Shown here one piece after another: positions 37,580-50,949 of a stretch of 64,000 nt of DNA. Position 1 is the first letter of the stretch. Each line of letters begins with the position of its first letter. Under the pieces are notes generated by a model. That model saw only the letters and a list, made by a program, of their open reading frames with translations, had not been told where the DNA came from and did not search any database. Source of the DNA: Clavelina lepadiformis (lineage: Eukaryota; Chordata; Ascidiacea; Aplousobranchia; Clavelinidae); NCBI RefSeq assembly GCF_947623445.1, contig NC_135241.1, positions 8,992,501 to 9,056,500 of the forward strand, given 5' to 3'. Made by a program: the position numbers and the translations under genes.

Positions 37580-38680
37580 CTAGTTAGTCGTCCTTCCGCT
37601 CTCCTTGGAAAATCGGGAAATAAGCTTTCCCCAGGATGATGATCCAGATATCTGACACTGATTTTCGTTATCTTCGAGAATCCAGTTGATAATAACAGGC
37701 ATTGGTCTTCTTTCTGGCATAGGCGAAGAAAGTGAATTGCAAATCTTCGTCTCTTCTACTCGATATTTTCCAGGCTTATTTATCCCGGCTGTTTTATAGC
37801 ATTCTCGTTTGTTATGTGGTCTCTCCTTGTTATGTCTAGTATTGTGCAGATGCAAGGGCGGTAAAAAGCCTTAAGCAATAAGCTTGTTGCGGATGTTGAT
37901 TGTGCTCTTCCAAGCCTTACACGCATATCTTGAAGTTGGTATCATATTGTAGACATGTAAAACAAAAAGTTGGTTAACTTTTACAATCAAGATTATGTAA
38001 GGGCCAATCTCAATAGGTGGATCTGGTGGTTCAATTGTTCATATTATAATCTTCGTTTTCACGTAGCCGATGCAAAGCTCATTCTTATTTGCACTTGTGT
38101 AGAGAATACCTGTCATATCCTGCAATGTTGCTGAAGTATGACTCATCATTGTGAAATCATCAGCAAAGACTAAATTACACTGTAAGGTAATTACACTGAG
38201 GTAATTGCATACCTCATTTTATTTAAACCCGTCTTGATACATATCTGTTTTCCTCATCACAAAGACACCGTACATTCATAGCATATACCAGTGATGATAT
38301 GAAACATCCCTGTGTGGTGGCCATCAATTAATTTCACGCACGGAATTCCATAAAGTCGGATATAATTTTCCATGTAGTGATTCCCGGTGAACACCATCAA
38401 AGGATGTTTAACAGTCAGCACAATTTGCTATCAGAGATATATGGAATTCATGACACTATTCGACGATATTACATATATAGGGTGAATATGTTTTCAACAC
38501 AAGACTTGCCATTTCGAAATTCAGTTTACTCTCCACAAAAATCAACCTCGGTTTTACGTTTTAACCGTTTTTTAGCAGGACGACAAGACGAGACGGATGT
38601 AATTCTTCGTAATTATGTTTTCTGAGGCATCTCTTTTTGATAACACCATCCCGGCAGTTTTTCGCTTTGCCATATCAGCT
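37580..38680 (-). mobile_element. Decayed LINE reverse transcriptase, second copy
   Basis: Reading the minus strand from about 38680 downwards, with several stops and frameshifts, the RT motifs appear in order. There is a 'SC-x3-IFTL' segment and then FDGVHRESLHGKLYPTYGIP (family form AFDSVxRESLWxxLxxYGIP). Near 38176 comes NLVFADDFTMMSHTSATLQD, the catalytic FADD box, followed by an 'ANKNELCIGYVKTKIII' segment corresponding to 'GLxIxxxKTK'. The C-terminal part follows near 37900: an 'ACKAWKSTIN' segment and 'ILDITRRDHITNE', like the 'YGSExW...RRILxIxWxDxIxN' end of jockey/CR1-type ORF2. It is non-functional and unrelated in detail to the 17-18.8 kb copy. Confidence 0.78.
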
Positions 38681-38689
38681 TGGATGAAT

Positions 38690-41283
38690 AAGTCATTTAG
38701 TTTCTGAACGACAATGTCTTTTCCATTCTTAAATAGTTCACCATGTACTTTACTTAACTCTGGCGCCTTTTTTCTTTTGGCAATGAATATAGGGACCGAA
38801 ACTTTACCAGCGCAGATGTCGGTAACTAGGACAATGGCATCAATCTGCGCAATGTTTTATTTATATGACAACTCGAAAACTGTTTTTGGACTTTGCTGGT
38901 TGAAAACTTCAATTAAGGTTAATGATGCTTTATAAATACAGGAGAAATATAACATAAGCCTTCTGAATTTACGCACAGGAGTAATGTAAAGATTGTTTTG
39001 TAAAATGCAATACTACAAGTATAGGCTATAGTATACTATACGCACTTTCATATTGATAACTAGGCTGTAAAATTTTTTTTAACTGCATTTACCCTTTTAT
39101 CCAAAACAATTTTTTACGTTACCTATTATATACGTAATACATTTGTCGTTTTATTTTGCTTGTATACCATATCCAAAAAATGTGCAAAAAAGAGAGCAAA
39201 TAAGGTCACTTTTAAAGTGCTATGAATGTCTTAAATCAAACTTTGTAATCAATCTATTTATCTTCCATAGAAGATGATTCAAATATGTTCAACGCAACAG
39301 GCACCCGTCATAACACGGAATTTGAGACGTATCTGTCCAGAATATCTCACATAGGTGCCAGCATATGGAAAGGTGCTGGCGAATGATTTTATATTTGAAA
39401 TATGGCGATTACGATGTTCGCTAAACTTAGTTCAAATACTAGGGAAATGTTTTCAGAAAGCGTTGTTTTCATGTAAAAATAATTTTATGATTTCATTTAT
39501 TCTTTAATCCGTATTTTTACACAACAAGACCTAATAACGTCATTTTGATAACAAACGCTTTTAATTATACGTTTCTCTTAAACAGAAACTTTAAACGTTG
39601 TAGGAAGTAATAGCTTTGAAAGCATCATTAGTACAATTTACACTTATGAGATTAAGTTTCAACGTCAGTTCTAGCAAAGCTTGCTATACATGCCTTTTTA
39701 AAGCTAATCAGTGAATCAAATCGTTTATAAGACAGGTTCTACCAGCTCCTGCTATCACGTAATAGTCAAATTACTCACAAAATTTGTTGGTTGTAAACAC
39801 CTAAAACAATAAGTTATTGTGACCACAATTTTCATAAATCTTTGTAAAATGACTTTCCGTCATTGTCATTGTTACGGCACAATAGCCCGTTATGTTTTAT
39901 AAGGAATCCGCTGTGATATTGGCGTTACGTCAACGCCATATACGTAATCTGAAATTTAAGTGCATTGACATTGAAGATGGACTGAGTCTTCTACATACTC
40001 CAGTAAGTAAACGAAGTAAAGCCGCATGTGGTTATTATTACATTATTGGAAAAGCGCTGTCCATAAATCTCGTACTATGGTTATCTGAGTTCAACATCGC
40101 ATGCGAGCCTTATCTGAAAGGGTAACCTGTAGTGCTGGTTCACCAAGTCATGTAATTGTTTATTTAGATGATTTCACACATTTTCTTCGTTAAAAACAGA
40201 CCTTTTGCGAAAAATCATGAAATTTTAAGCGTAACGAGGCGTAACCCATTACTTCTTCAATAAAACTTGATATTGTCACCAAAATGGAACATGCCGAACA
40301 CGAATTGTCAGATACATGAGAAGTGCAGCGATTTATCTAATTCCTTCCAGGCTCGATTACCGCGCTTTGCCTTTATGCTCAGGTCGATTACATCTTATCA
40401 TGAGGTGCAGACGGCTAAAATCATATCTTGACAATACTTTTACACGAAAATACATCTAACTCACGTAGCCAGCCATGTAGTCTAAATTTAGCAAATAGTG
40501 GTATTTGTACCGGGAACCTCAAGGTCACAAGCAATGTACACTGTACATTATTCAAAAACCGATTCTCGTCCGCTGTTTCGGCTGTTATAAGCATCAGATT
40601 TACATGTGTTTAAAATAAAGTGATCACGAAAACTTTGAAAAGTAACTCGGTGATTTTTATCGTGTAAACAACTGCCAAATATTTACCATTTATGGCACCA
40701 ACAGGTCGCAACATTCCTAACAAACATTGCAAAGACGTTTCCGCCTAGGAATCGTTTAAAAATACTCTAGAAATAACTTTTACCATCTGTTGTATACGCT
40801 TATCGCAAATTGCTAAGAACATTTGTTGTCTATAACGGTGGTGTAGATTGATATGTTGCTTCTTCAAATTATGCTTTATGAAATAGCCTACTGTCATAAA
40901 ATAGAAACTTATAGGCCTATTACTAATTTAGTTCTTTTTGCCTGTTGTGTTATTCATAAACAATTATATTTTTTTGAAACCCAAAACACCTTCGGTCTTC
41001 ACCCACTAGGTTTTTCTACTAAATGTATTCGTGTGTAACTTGCGTTTGCACTCTCGGGTTTGGATATTGATAAAATTGCGCCATAACTATACTGACAACA
41101 TCCGATTCCATACGCAGGATATTGTTCAGGGTTAAATGCTTTCTTATCAAGTTCAAGTATTCAGCATTTGAAACCTTCTCTGATGATTATGATTACCTTA
41201 GAAGGGTCTCATACTTGTATCACGTGTTCCAATACCCCTGTTGTTTGCGTAATTGGCCCTGCCTCACAATTTTGATATGAATT
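38690..41283. other. Intergenic DNA, no supported gene
   Basis: Only short frames (60-80 codons) without recognised motifs or splice partners. One TAGGCCTA palindrome at 40912. Confidence 0.4.
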
Positions 41284-41311
41284 GTCTGACTGACTGACTG
41301 ACAGACAGACT
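41284..41311. repeat. (CTGA)n microsatellite
   Basis: A short tandem array of CTGA/CAGA tetranucleotides, seven units with a phase change in the last two. Confidence 0.85.
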
Positions 41312-44300
41312 GGGCTGATGACTACTTATCGTCATGCAGTCCGAGTTTACCAACAATCACCAAAGCTATCTATTTCGTTTATTTATCTCGACCTATGTCT
41401 ATGCGATGATCATCAATGTCATTAATAATCTTCTCTTTTTAATATTGTTGTTTTTTTCATTTTGCTCATTATCATATTTAAGTTTTAATAGAACAAATGT
41501 ATGTTTGTTGGTTATGTAGCACCTTTTTGGAAATTCAATTATCCTTTAATTGGGTATCAATCAATCACATAATATATATCGATCATATCTGTACATAAGA
41601 ACAGGTATTCACTCATAGGAAAAAATAGTTTTCGATTTGACTCTGCCTAGTGCTGCCTCTCTTTAATTCTTTTCTAGTAATATTTAGGTAGCGCATAGCT
41701 CTTCAGAAAATGTAGGCTAGGTCTTGGTTTTTCTTTAATCTTCTTTTATTTTTTTGTAATAGCAAGCATTTATCAAAGGTTTATCCAATGGAATTTTGAA
41801 TTTCATATCCAATAACCATTTTAGTCTTCTTTCTCTAACTTGGGCTAATAATGCGATTTGGCGAGTTTCTTGCATAGTGTTGCATTGGTTGATTGGACAT
41901 ATTCAAAATTATGCAGGTACAGTACTGCACAAGCAAGCAATGATAGCTTTAACCCAGATCTATAAGGTTAATGGTTGCAAGGACCTGTCGCAAAATCCTA
42001 GGTTGTTGGACATAATGGTAAGATAATATTGCTGGTAGTTACAAAGAACACGAGGCGACAGATTTAAAATTCCACTCTTGGTAAACATATCGTACAAGTT
42101 ATTAATACTTTTTCCAAAGTTTTTTGTAAATATGGTAAAAACACAACCGAGAGTAAACAATTCCTCGAACAATTTTAATTTCTTCAACTTCAAAAGAACT
42201 CAGTTTGAAAATTCGTAGAAATCAAAAGTCATTAAAAGAGCCAGTTATTGCTGTCGTTTTCAGATGCGTCGTAAACATTTTATGTCTATTGCTGTAGAAT
42301 GTAGATTATCGAGAAAGATGGTTGCGTAATATGACTTTTCTTCAAGGAAAGGCCTTATCGTTTCGAGGAATGTTACGTATTCTTCTGTGATTGTCATTTA
42401 CGCTAAAGGTCGGCGGCGCTGCGAAGTACAACCAAGAGATAGATGAAAGATGGCAACGAGGTTATGCAAAATCCTTCGCCTCCAGCATATATAAACATAC
42501 TGCTATAAGTGACAGATTGCCCCGTTTAGAGATTTACGTTTATCCGTATCTCCCATCTGTAGCAAACCCTTATTAATATGTTTTATGTGGGTGGAATGTA
42601 ACCCTTCCCACCTCATGTTATGAAGTGTGAACGTTGATGAGATTGACGACTGACGACATTAGCAAGCGCATGCTTTGTAAAGCAATCTCTATAAAGTGAT
42701 GTCAAAATATTAGTTTTGTCATTTTACATGTCTTTTTTTGCTGCTACACTCTTCTCTTTATTATATCTGCCGGAGTTGTTCCTCATAAGGCAAGGGTTGC
42801 AGTTTCTTTCCGTTCCTTATCGAAGAATGTCCTGTGATCCAGCAGACGCTGTGTTCAAGATGTTGACGTATTGGCTAACAGCTTCCTGACCGCTTCCTTG
42901 TAAGATTTGTTGTAAAAATAATTTAATAAACTTTGCGTAAAATATTTTAGGTTATCAACATCATGTCAACTGCCAGGATGGAATTACCTATCATGTGATA
43001 TAAATTCACCCTTCCCTATATTAAGTTGTCAGATGCTTTTAACACATCGCTTATATGATGCATGATGTTGAAATCTCATTAGGGAATAATTTACAGATAA
43101 ACTCCTGCTGGATAAAATACCAAAAATATTGGAACAACCACATGTTGACCTTTTCATTTGATAACATTTTGATAATTGCATCGACGTGTGCGATATATTG
43201 ATCGTACGTCATCATCTCTGACCTATGTGTGACAAGCAAAATGTCTTCCGAAAATAGATCTACATGCCTATAAGTATATGTCAAGAATAAGAGTTACATG
43301 AATGTTGTCATTCCATTGGCCTTTGTCACAAACGCGTTTTAGACGTGCCAAATCACCTTCAAAACTTTAGGAAAAGTTTTTGCTCAGGCTACTGGACTAG
43401 AGTGAATTTTTAAAGACAAACTCCGTATATACTATATACGGTTTAAAACAGAAAAATACCTGGTTACTCAATATGAATTTGAAATCGCTTCGTTGTAAGC
43501 GATATTGGAACAAACCCTCTTGCTGGTGGAAAGAAAATTCTTTTATTAAAACTTCTTTTACGTGTTGCCTACGTAATAAAACATCCTTTCTGCATGGGCG
43601 TGTTGCCTGCTGAGTTTGAATTAAATATGTAATTTGCGTAGTAAGCAAAAGGTTAAGTGACGTTGATACCTTTCGGAATATCCGGATGAAGATGATTACA
43701 CGAACCACATCAATTTTGTGCCTATTTTTATTGCCGATAAAATATTACCATTACTGTATTAAAAATGTTTCAGGTCAAAAACAAAGATTAATGTCCTTAA
43801 TGCAAACTGTTTAAAGTCGGTTAAAATTGAGTGCTGAGCATTTGTTTTCAAAACAGACAATTCATCACATTTCTATATTGAGATGAAAGATTTTTTTGAC
43901 TCTAGTTTTGATGCGTAATCGTCATGAAGCAGACCACTGACATTACGATATCAAGGGGGTGACTTAATATACCCTCTACTTTCGAATTTTAATAAGTTTT
44001 TGACGTTTTGTAGGGCGTGGACGAACACGTTAACCAATCAGAAAATATATTTTTTTAAATGGAATTATTAACAGAAAATCGATCTATAATGATAAGAATG
44101 AATGACAGTTTACAGCGTTTCTTCTGGCGTCAGATTGAGTAAGTGCGTGTAAAGACTTCCGCGTCAGGTGAAGTGCCATCGCAACTGTGAGAGATTAATC
44201 AGCTTTCTAGAATTAACATACCCCTGGCAATATTTCGATCACACAACTTAATTGAAAAGAAATACCGTTTTACAAAGCAGTTTCTCCATACCTTTTCTTT

Positions 44301-44586
44301 GAACACTTTGCATTTGAAAGTTCGTGGATAATTTTATCTTCACGCGTATTATTATTTACATGTTTATTGCAGATAACCTTACATGGAGCTTGTTTAAAAT
44401 TTCAGGTGTCTGAAAAAGTTCTGCTCATCTTTTGAGTGTTACAATTATATAGAATACATGCACAAAATACATTTCTGTTATTAAGTGAATTTTCCTAAAG
44501 ACGTTTAGTGGAAAACGTGATCGTATAAAGTATTAAAGCATTGGTATCGACAAAATATTCATTTCATTTCTTTATGCGGTCATCGC
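41312..44586. other. Intergenic DNA, no supported gene
   Basis: No domain or exon chain found. A perfect 19-base palindromic hairpin, CCGTATATACTATATACGG, lies near 43423-43441. Confidence 0.4.
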
Positions 44587-44611
44587 ATATATATATATAT
44601 ATATATATATA
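44587..44611. repeat. (AT)n microsatellite
   Basis: A pure AT dinucleotide tract of about 25 bases. Confidence 0.95.
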
Positions 44612-47600
44612 AGACATAAGAGATAAGAGATCGTCAGCTTTTATCAATACTTTTATAAACAAAACGTTTCCTATAAATCTGTTTGTCGAAGCCTAACCCT
44701 AAAGCACAGGAGATAAGACTCAAGGAGGAAACGCTTATTTACAACTTTGCCCAAAGTTATGTGTTTTTTTATAACAAATAACGGCGTACCGTTGTATTAT
44801 TTGTCACAGCTTCTTCAAGGTAACCCGAAAATAAAAAATAGCAGCATGTCAAATAGGTCAGGACTACTTGTCCTGATCAATGCATGCTATACACTACAGC
44901 ATGAGCAGTTGTATTAAACTAGCGCTTTGTACACCATGTCATGGTTTGGTTTTCAAGGACATTATAAATTTAGCAATTATAGCTGAACCAAACAGGGTAA
45001 CTAGAAAAGTAGATGTTCTCGTAACGTTTTTGACTCTGCACGCCGTTTTAATCATTTTTGACGTGTATATAGATCACAGCGAAAGATACTCACGGCGTTG
45101 CCGTAAAACCTAGCGATTGCCGACGAATGATGCTCTTGGTCACGTATAAAATTTCCTTTTAAAAAGCTTTTCTCCCCTCATATCGATCTTTTTCTGTTTC
45201 CCAGAATTAATATAAAAACTTTTAAGCGTAAAACAATGTTAAACCACCTTTATACATGACTCTGCAAATCTTCGTGGGAGTCGTTTATGGAAAAAGCTTC
45301 TCTAAAGTAGTTGCTGTTGTGATCCATGAGGCCCAATTTGCACAGGGGCGATATTGTTATAGCAAAATGTTTTTTAAAAATGAAGTTTTGTCTAATACTT
45401 TTAGGCCTCGATTGGTACTAGATTTAAAGTATAAAATCGAAGAAACATAACTGTCTCTATAATACAGAATGCTTTTTCTATCAAACAATGTCTTTCGCAC
45501 TTTTTGCAGTAACTTATGGTATTTGTAAAGTGTTTTTCTCTAACACAGCAATATCCTGCAATACAAAAAGACCGTGTGTTATCTTTAAGGAAACCTTAAT
45601 CTTCGCATAAAGATGACTCACCATCTTGTGAAAAAATGACTTGAAAACTTCATGTTAATCTTTCTAACAATAACATCTCGTTGTTATAGATTACGATGAG
45701 TGAGACTTTATATAAACCCTCTTCTGATACTGTATAACAAGACTTAATTAAACTCTGGTATCACGATATAAATAATTACAATGAAGCCATTAATTAGCAG
45801 ATTTGAACTATCAAATGCAAAACAAAATTTTTCTCCTATGAAGCCCGCCTTTGATTTTCGGAATTTGCTACAGAGGGCGATTCGTAGCGGGAAACGTGAG
45901 AAAAATGAACGTTATTGATACAACTATGTTGTGCGGGAAAGACACCTCATAGTCCTATACCGCTTCTGGTCAACATTAATTTCTTGGTCTTTCACAAATG
46001 TAACCTATTTTTTTGGTTATAGCACACATTTAATTCTCGATGAACCACTTCCTTAATCTTCTTGTATATTTTAATCAAACATACATTATGGCTTCCACTT
46101 TAGGCAAAAGATATTTGCTGTAAAAATGCCGTACATTGTGTATATCTTTTCCAATTTTTCAGTATATTTGTTTGATTTTTACACGGATCTTTTGTTAAAA
46201 AGCCGCATAAAATCTTTGTAACTTAGTCGAAAAGTGACAAAGAGCAAAACAAGGCGGAAATATTTGGAAAACATTATATGGGTCAGGAACGAAGAAACTT
46301 GTAAAGACTGTAAAAATCCTGAAAAACGCCACTGAGACAGTTGGTCGATGCTTTTCCTGCAATGAATTATTATTTGGCAAAGATGCAATTTATTTCATAA
46401 TGCAATGGTCCATGTTGCTGTATGCCGTTTATCCTGAATAACTCCGTTTCGTTAAATTCCTAGTTGTAATTATTGGAATCTATATATAGGCTTCAAATCG
46501 ACCTTACACGAAAAAGAGATATTTCAGCTATCGGGAAGTTGGTAATTTATGGTAATCATTCTAATGGCAGCTATCCATTGCTAAAGCCGACAATGATTAC
46601 TGCTTTGCTCTAGCCTACTTTATAATTGCGTAATAAATACCAGGTAAAAGTTTGAACGTCAAAAACTGGACTCTTGCCTCTTATACGAGACGTTTGACCG
46701 CATATAAGGTGTGTAGCATCTTGCTAAGAGTTTACTAAGCAGATTAGTTGAACATCTTGCCAATTAATACTTGGTGCATTTGACGACATTAGAAGGCCCG
46801 TAGGTTATTAGCGACAACTCAGTTGTGTTTTGGAAATAAAGCACAAGACGCCGAAGACTTTGCATGGCCATAATGCGATTTTCACAGTCATCGCATATAC
46901 GCTGACATTTGAGGCTATATAGTGTATAGTCCCAAATGGTATTGATTTATTACAAGAAACTTTTAAACGGGGCATTCACAGCATCACTCCAATTTGCTTC
47001 CAAGTTTGAATCCAGATTTTCAAATCAGTGGTTTTGCTTTATACTTAAAAAAGTTCCATAAGTTCTTAAGGTTAGTGGGTTAAGAGAAAAGTTGTTCATT
47101 ATCATAAATACTTTGACTATTTACTGCAAAACTAGCAAAGGCAATTAAGGCAAGTGATCGCATTCCGTAAAATTTTGCCCAAGCTTAAGAAGTGTATGCT
47201 TTGTATACATGAGGGTAAAGTTGGTTGTCGGCAGGTGTTACTAATTACTAGAAAATCTTACAATGAAACATGTACAAATTTAAGTCGAGCAGTTTTGAGA
47301 AAATAACATAACAACTACAACACAATATTTTGTACGAAGAGCGTGTAAATGCGAACGCGAAACGAAATCTTGCGGTAAAGGATTTTCCCAAACAACGAAG
47401 ACATTTTTTTGTTCTATCCTGCATTGGCATTTGAACCTTTCGGAAGATGCACTAGCGCAACTCTTCGACTGATGTGTTCAACACGAACTTTCCATAAATA
47501 TAAAGCACATACGTCATAAGATTTGCGTTTTTCTACCACAATGATATTATATTGTAATTTTAAAAATATAATGGTGGCCTTTTGCTGTCTGAGGTCAGGT

Positions 47601-48295
47601 GATTGCTCTTCTGCAGCTCAATTTGTTTGTCAGATTGTTTTGTATACAAACAAATAAACGGTTTTTATGCTAATGACACGCCCGTGGATATCCATTGATA
47701 CATGACATGATCGCATTAGCGCAGCTCAATTTACCACAAATGTTTAGAGGGCAATAAAGATACTTCGATGACGTAAACAGTTATAGATACAATTTACAGG
47801 CATTTTTCTCTTTATGCATGTAAAACGTTCCCAGAGAAAACGTATGCCACGACAACGAAGCAAACGTTTTTAAGAGATTTGTCTTTGACCAATCAATATC
47901 ATCAATAGTTTACAACCGGCTTTTTATGACTACGTGGCATTGTGATATCCCATTTCACGTTGTCGTGACGACACACAAGATGTTATTATTTTTATCTTCC
48001 TATTTGTTTACCGCTCCCCATGAGACACTTTTTTCGTAGCGATTCGCTCTTTTAAGGCAAAAAGCGATGGTTCGATCGACAGAAGCTAAGAAACTTGCGA
48101 AGTTAAGCAGAGCCCGCCTTCTCTGAAGGCCGTATTACCATCAACGCAAAAGAACAGTTTAAGAAACCTTCCGCAAAACGATTCATTACAGAAAAAGTTT
48201 ATCACTTTGACGCATCAGATTGTTACAAATCGAACAAGCGAAGGATTACACAAATCTGACATCCTGTGAGAAGAAAGAAAGTGTCCATTTAAATC
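44612..48295. other. Intergenic DNA upstream of the peptide-precursor gene
   Basis: No coding exon chain found on either strand. The promoter and 5' UTR of the peptide gene at 48296 should lie in the last few hundred bases. I saw no convincing TATA box at a fixed distance. Confidence 0.4.
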
Positions 48296-50710
48296 ATGAA
48301 ACTGTTGCACCTTTGGAGTATTGCGATGGTTGCCATGTTCTTCCGAGCGACAGAAGGCAAACCGGTACCAAAGGTATTAACGAAATAGAAGATAGAGAGA
48401 ATTATTTAGGAAATAAAATACTGTATTCATATTATAGCTGCTATGTTTCGTTAGATATATAAGGTTTTAGTAGTTTTAAGAATAAGAAATGAAATTATAT
48501 AAAAGAGTTTAATAAAAGCATTTTGACGTCTCGTTAAACAAAACAACCCTGACCAAATATTTGGATTTTTTGTCAAAATTAAGTTAAATTGCACAGTTCA
48601 ACAAACTATAACATACAAATCAATGAATCTTAATGAGTAATAAAAATATTAGAGAGATAAGAATAGAATATTCATTATAATTTCAGTCATTCAGATAATG
48701 TGCATTAATTGTGTGTAGGCCATATTGAAAAGTTCCAGAAGCAAAATAAAAAATTATCCGGTGACAAACTTTCATCAGTCGCATCTATCGGCTTTTACTT
48801 GTTTATGACCCTTCTCCTTGCCTTGATAATATCTACGCTGATAGTGTGTTGGGCTTGCGTGACAATATTTTTTACTATTTTTAAGTCTGTTTGCAAAATC
48901 ATCCCTCAGTTATAATTAGGTCTTGCGTAGCCAACAATAATCCCACTAAAAACACCTTTTGCGGGATCTGCGTGGGGTGGTACCGTAAGCGGTATCGAAG
49001 GAATAATATTTTTATCAACTGGTAAATTCTATAGAGATTTTAAATTTTTTGAGAAGTTAAATTTTTCTGGTTGAATAAATCCTAGTACAAAAAATTTATA
49101 GACAAAGTTTATATGTATATATGTCTCTACATACGAGTCATAATTGTCGTCGTTTTTCTTGCATACTTTAAGTTTCGTTAGAAGGCATTGCTTTCCGAAT
49201 TACCATTCCGAAATGTCGCAAAATGTTACGCTTGTATCTCGAGCGAAATGTTAATCGCATAAAATTTATCAAGTCAAAATAAATACAACAAGTAGAATTG
49301 GTAATAGTAATTAGGCAAGCTCCCGGTGACTTTGATAGAATTTCTCAGTTCTGTTTACATAAAAATGATGTTTTTGTCTGAAAAGATTAGTATAGAGCGG
49401 GTAAGAAGAGACGGATCGTAATAAAAATGAACATAAACTATTAGCACACTTAGGTATGTGTTTAACGATTGGGTTTAACGTTCTAAATATAGCAGCCAGA
49501 TTCGACCGCCGAAGTTCACCGCATGATTACAAAAAGTAGTTTTAAAATTAAGTGAGACCGATTCTTGACGCATCTGTTTCTAAATCGAGGAATTAGCACG
49601 CGCAGAGGTGTCTGTTTGACGCCAAATTACTAATCAATTCCGTGTAAAGTTTTCAACATTCAAAAGTCATCTTTATGACACATACAGTTGTTTGCACCTG
49701 TTTGTGTAAATCGTCTTACAAGGAATCGACGCCAGAGACAAAGGATGTATTTAAACTATAGACAATGGGTTAATTTGTAGCAGCAACAAGTGGTCAAAGA
49801 TAATTGCTGATAATTCTTTTGAATTTTATGAAGGCTGCATTCTAAATAAACTATGGCTTTAAACGTGCGAAATCATGTTTAAGAAAAGTTGCAAATTATA
49901 GAAGCCATTATTTAAAATAAAATTCTTCATATTTTTTGCATAACAACACTTTTTCAATTAAACCCAACATTAAATAGAAATAGAAACTTTTCCTATTTGG
50001 TACTTTTGTCAACATTTTCTAACCTATCATATTTAATTTTGATTTTCTTACTTGCAGGATACCAGGGGAGTATTACAAAGACTTCTTGCAGACGCTTTCG
50101 GCGATGCAGGATCAGGCGGCATCGATTTAATTTACAACGAACCCGAACCCAAAGCGGACAGTGTATTAATTCCGCGCTTAATGTCCGCTTTATCAAATGG
50201 TAAGTGGAATGTTAAGTTCAACAACCGATGTTATGCTGCTTGTTCTATATAACATGTTTTTTATTTTGTCAAAACCAAATTTTGAGTTTTTATATATACA
50301 TTTTTTGTGTGTGCAGAATACGAAAACTTTCAAGTCAATGATTCGCACAAAAGACAGCACAGTAGAAGGAATGCACCTGACAGAAGACATATTAGGCGAA
50401 GACCGTAAGTGAATATGTCTAAGAAAACAATTTTTTAAAACAAACATTTACATTGATTTATGATATAGTCACTCAAATTACAGTATTACCATCAAATAGT
50501 TTTATCTCACCTATTTAAATGTGCCATGATTTTTTTAATTTAATATGCGTTTTATTTTACAGAGGTGGACGTTACCGATGCCAGAAAAACAAAGAAGGGA
50601 AATGCAAAATAGTGAAATGCAACTTTGGCACCGCTATCGACCGATTATCCTACAATCCAAGATTTGGGTGCCCGATATTGCAGCGATTAGGGGAACAAAG
50701 AAAATGGTAG
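48296..50710 (+). CDS. Secreted peptide precursor with a natriuretic-peptide-like disulfide ring (151 residues)
   Basis: Four exons: 48296-48373, 50058-50199, 50317-50404 and 50563-50710, all GT-AG with phases 0, 1 and 2, giving 456 nt. Residues 1-21 form a classic signal peptide (MKLLHLWSIAMVAMFFRATEG). A cysteine-free propeptide follows (27-84), then a polybasic stretch (85-102: KR, RR, RR, RRR) suited to furin-type cleavage. The C-terminal segment 103-151 holds four cysteines (109, 117, 122, 139). Cys122-Cys139 encloses Asn-Phe-Gly, three residues, Asp-Arg-Leu, then SYNPRF-Gly-Cys. Vertebrate ANP/BNP/CNP have C-F-G-x3-D-R-I/L-x6-G-C, a 17-residue ring; here it is 18, with one residue inserted after the first Cys. 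Precursor length and C-terminal position of the ring match proANP. Differences are the additional Cys109/Cys117 pair and a 12-residue tail (to W151). The gene structure is well supported; the family assignment is an inference. It could be a convergent cysteine-ring peptide. Confidence 0.8.
48719..48915 (+). other. Exon-like membrane-segment ORF inside intron 1 of the peptide gene
   Basis: After an acceptor (TTGTGTGTAG) a frame without its own ATG encodes about 65 residues to a stop. It has a polar, Lys-rich start (HIEKFQKQNKK) and then a long hydrophobic stretch (GFYLFMTLLLALIISTLIVC onward), a probable transmembrane helix. It needs phase 1 input, while exon 1 of the peptide gene ends in phase 0, so it is not an obvious alternative exon. 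It may be the last exon of an undetected gene, or chance. Confidence 0.25.
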
Positions 50711-50949
50711 AATCCGAGATCATTGTCGAAAGTCTAAAAAAATCTCTTTAACTTCGAGTACCTCAAACTCACTTTATTTATAAGGAACAAGAAAATAATT
50801 TTGTGAATCTTTAAACTTTTCTTATATTCCAATTATTACTGTACTGTTGTGATCATTTTTATTATTCATATTATATTTATCCCTGATTATACTTCAACTT
50901 TCTCAACAATTGATTTGTGTAGATCTAATTCATTCATTCATAGCGGGAT

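Noticed and set aside
48090-48125. Sequence GCGAAGTTAAGCAG resembling 5S rRNA box A
   Set aside because: Only about 12 bases match, and the flanks do not fold or align as 5S rRNA. A similar weak match near 12430 shows it can arise by chance.
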